DNA from: Microbacterium sp. SORGH_AS_0888
GTDB taxonomy: Bacteria > Actinomycetota > Actinomycetes > Actinomycetales > Microbacteriaceae
DNA length: 64,000 bases
Direction: 5' to 3'
Assembly: GCF_030818905.1 (NCBI RefSeq)
Contig: NZ_JAUTAZ010000001.1
Span: 1,736,001 to 1,800,000 of the forward strand
The notes under the pieces are model-generated. The model made no database searches. It was not told the origin of the DNA and saw only the letters and a program-made list of their open reading frames with translations. Below are positions 62,335 to 64,000 of this stretch, one piece after another (position 1 is the first letter of the stretch; each line of letters starts with the position of its first letter). Made by a program: the position numbers and the translations under genes.

Positions 62335-62410
62335 ATGTCCCAGTTTGGACCGCTGGGCGGGTCGCCCAGCGGTCCAAACTGGGACATCACCAGGAGGAAA
62401 GTGGGACATG
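62335..62410 (-). repeat. GTCCCACTTT three-box palindromic element, copy 4
   Basis: A perfect 25-bp inverted repeat (62335-62359 against 62363-62387) has a 3-nt loop; outer sequence ATGTCCCAGTTTGGACC. The extra half-site AAAGTGGGACATG lies at 62398-62410. The stem has G/C changed on both arms (CAG/CTG for CAC/GTG), a compensatory pair, while the lone half-site keeps the usual form. Confidence 0.85.
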
Positions 62411-62429
62411 CTGGGGAGACACTCGCGGA

Positions 62430-62600
62430 TCGGAGCCGAACCGGGCGGGGCCGGGCGGGGCCGTACCGGGAAGGGTCGGGCGGGCAGGGTCGGCCGGGCG
62501 GGGCCGTACCGGGAAGGGTCGGGCGGGCAGGGTCGGGCGGGCCGGGCGGAGTCGGGCGGGCCGGGCGGAGCCTAACCGGGCGGGGCCGAGCGGGGCCGAG
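62430..62600. repeat. GC-rich imperfect tandem repeats
   Basis: Extremely G-rich stretch with GGGCGGGGCC-like units. A longer unit beginning CCGTACCGGGAAGGGTCGGG is repeated with period 43 (62461 and 62504). No gene is apparent in 62411-62637. It may be slippage-generated or form G-quadruplex-like structures. Confidence 0.6.
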
Positions 62601-62637
62601 CCCGCACCGGCACCGGGACGGCGTCTCGGCGGGGCGC

Positions 62638-63813
62638 TCAGCGCTCCAGCACGACCGCGAGCCCCTGCCCCACGCCGATGCAGATCGCCGCGACCGCGAC
62701 CCCGCCGCCGCGACGCTTCAGCTCGTGCGCGGCGTGACCCAGGATGCGGCCGCCCGACGCGCCGAGGGGATGCCCGATCGCGAGCGCGCCGCCGTGGATG
62801 TTCACCTTCGCGGGGTCGAGGTCGGGCCAGCCCGCGATGCACGCGAGGGACTGCGAGGCGAAGGCCTCGTTGAGCTCGACGACGTCGACATCCGCCCACG
62901 TCCTGCCGGCCTTCGCGAGCGCCTTGTTGGCGGCCTCGATCGGCGCGATGGGGAAGTAGTCGGGATCGACGCCGTGCGCGGCGCGACCCGCGATACGGGC
63001 GAGGGGCTCCGCGTCCAGTGCGCCCTCGGCGCCGATCAGCAGGGCCGAGGCGCCGTCGTTGATGGGCGAGGAGTTGCCCGCCGTGACCGACCCCTCCCCG
63101 TCGGCGGCGAACAGCGCCTTGAGGCCCGCCAGCTTCTCGACGGACGTGTCGTCGCGGATGCCCTCGTCGCGCGCGAGCTCGGCGCCCGGGACCTGCACGA
63201 TCTCGGGGTCGTAGACGCCCGCGGCCCACGCCTCGGCAGCGAGTCGGTGCGAGCGCACCGCGAACTCGTCCTGGGCCTCGCGGCTGATCCCGAACTCACG
63301 GGCGATCTTCTCGGCCGACTCTCCGTTGGAGATGGTCCAGTGCTTCGGCAGCTTCTTGTTGGTCATGCGCCAGCCGATCGCCGTGTTCCACAGCGTCTGG
63401 TTTCCGACCGCCGGCCACGGACGCGGCGACTTCTCGACGATGAAGGGGGCGCGGCTCATCGACTCGACGCCGCCGGCGAGCACCAGGTCGGCGTCGCCGG
63501 TCTCGACCGCGCGGGCGGCCTGGATCGAGGCCTCGAGCGACGAGGAGCAGAGACGGTTGACGGTCACACCGGTCACGCTCGTGGGGAACCCCGCCAGGAG
63601 CGCCCCGAAGCGGGCCACGTCGCGGTTGTCCTCCCCGGCCTGGTTCGCGTCGCCGAAGATGACATCGGAGATCGCGGCGGCATCCAGCCCGGTCCGGTCG
63701 ACGATCGCCTTCATCACCACGGCCGCGAGATCATCCGGCCGGACCCCGGAGAGCGCGCCGGCGGCACGGCCGAACGGGGTGCGGACGGCGTCGTAGACGA
63801 AGGATGCGGTCAT
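62638..63813 (-). CDS. pcaF: 3-oxoadipyl-CoA / acetyl-CoA thiolase
   Basis: A 391-aa thiolase. The nucleophile Cys89 lies in TVNRLCSSSLEA. GDANQAGEDNRDVARFGALL is typical of PcaF-like 3-oxoadipyl-CoA thiolases. NEAFASQ, GGALAIGHPLGASG and ICIGVGQGLA complete the active site. It cleaves 3-oxoadipyl-CoA to succinyl-CoA and acetyl-CoA if the pathway assignment is right. A CoA-transferase subunit lies 3 bp upstream and a PcaR-type regulator downstream on the same strand. Confidence 0.85.
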   Translation of the reverse strand: MTASFVYDAVRTPFGRAAGALSGVRPDDLAAVVMKAIVDRTGLDAAAISDVIFGDANQAGEDNRDVARFGALLAGFPTSVTGVTVNRLCSSSLEASIQAARAVETGDADLVLAGGVESMSRAPFIVEKSPRPWPAVGNQTLWNTAIGWRMTNKKLPKHWTISNGESAEKIAREFGISREAQDEFAVRSHRLAAEAWAAGVYDPEIVQVPGAELARDEGIRDDTSVEKLAGLKALFAADGEGSVTAGNSSPINDGASALLIGAEGALDAEPLARIAGRAAHGVDPDYFPIAPIEAANKALAKAGRTWADVDVVELNEAFASQSLACIAGWPDLDPAKVNIHGGALAIGHPLGASGGRILGHAAHELKRRGGGVAVAAICIGVGQGLAVVLER

Positions 63814-63816
63814 GGT

Positions 63817-64000
63817 TCAGTTCCCTTCCGCGGATGTCGCGGCATCCGCCAGCGCGAGCCCGGTGAGCGCGCGCAGCTCGTCGATCGTGTTGTCGCCGAA
63901 CAGCTCACGCACGGCGAAACCGGTCTCGGTCACATCGAACACGGCGTAGTCGGTGTAGACGCGGGACACGCACCCGACACCGGTGAGCGGGTAGGAGCAG
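63817..64000 (-). CDS. pcaJ: CoA-transferase subunit B (PcaJ-like), truncated by window edge
   Basis: Only the last 60 codons are present, running CSYPLTGVGCVSRVYTDYAV, FDVTETGFAVRELFGDNTID and ending ATSAEGN. The first block matches the C-terminal part of 3-oxoadipate CoA-transferase subunit B, and parallels [17 protein letters not shown] of the other subunit B in the window. It precedes pcaF by 3 bp, as in pca operons. Confidence 0.8.
   Translation of the reverse strand, partial: CSYPLTGVGCVSRVYTDYAVFDVTETGFAVRELFGDNTIDELRALTGLALADAATSAEGN

Noticed and set aside
61699..62409. A frame on the minus strand beginning MSHFPPGDVPVWTAG
   Set aside because: Its start is translated from the palindromic element and the 8-bp array, then it runs antisense-frame through the IclR gene. 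Similar MSHF-type starts arise at every copy of the repeat.
1..64000. tRNA, rRNA or riboswitch genes
   Set aside because: I looked through the intergenic regions and saw no cloverleaf-like or known riboswitch pattern. A covariance-model scan could still find one, but none can be supported by eye.

Overview
The window is high-GC DNA with dense, co-directional genes, many ATGA or GTGA start/stop overlaps and frequent GTG starts. It carries coenzyme F420 genes, the actinobacterial coproporphyrin-dependent heme route (hemQ), a type VII (ESX) secretion locus, WXG100 proteins and a SARP-type regulator. This points to an actinobacterium of the Microbacteriaceae, most likely Microbacterium or a close relative; the genus is inference. 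Several genes sit 6-7 nt behind a TANNNT -10 box with no ribosome binding site, so leaderless transcription appears common.

Layout. 2-9375: F420 and redox genes (3' end of cofH/fbiC, a Baeyer-Villiger-type monooxygenase, fgd, cofC/fbiD, then tauE and cofD/fbiA on the minus strand). They are interrupted at 4205-7550 by an AT-richer insert carrying a secreted S1 protease and two small membrane proteins, separated by decayed copies of cofC and tauE. 9499-13930: a type VII satellite (WXG100 protein, two tandem unknown paralogs, two YbaB-like proteins, an EspC-like protein and a larger protein with an embedded WXG motif). 14026-24263: heme genes hemL-B-D-C-Q, hemG, hemE on the minus strand and hemA divergent on the plus strand, with a three-gene membrane/holin-like operon between. 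24290-28363: DUF4870 protein, menC, a lipoprotein, glyS and a small membrane protein. 28408-46326: the ESX locus. mycP-eccB-eccD run on the minus strand; two WXG100 pairs, two mycosin-like proteins lacking the catalytic Asp, a Gly-rich protein, a second EccD, an RDD-FHA protein and EccC run on the plus strand. 46399-48320: ArsR regulator with a His-rich metal-binding protein, an unknown protein and a HhH-GPD repair protein. 48466-56275: a DrrAB-type ABC exporter, a SARP/LuxR-like regulator, a GNAT acetyltransferase, an MFS transporter and a membrane protein. 56322-64000: beta-ketoacyl/beta-ketoadipate CoA metabolism (two thiolases, CoA-transferase subunits, two IclR regulators, an MBL-fold hydrolase).

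Two features cut across the window. First, a dispersed palindromic three-box element built on GTCCCACTTT occurs four times. One copy is translated in frame inside cofH, and another separates the ATPase and permease genes of the exporter; its arms show compensatory base changes. Second, seven otherwise well-conserved genes (hemE, hemG, an MFS gene with two shifts, a GNAT gene, a mycosin gene, a Gly-rich ESX gene with two shifts, and one unknown) contain apparent single-base insertions, nine in all. That suggests uncorrected sequencing insertions more than genuine mass pseudogenisation.
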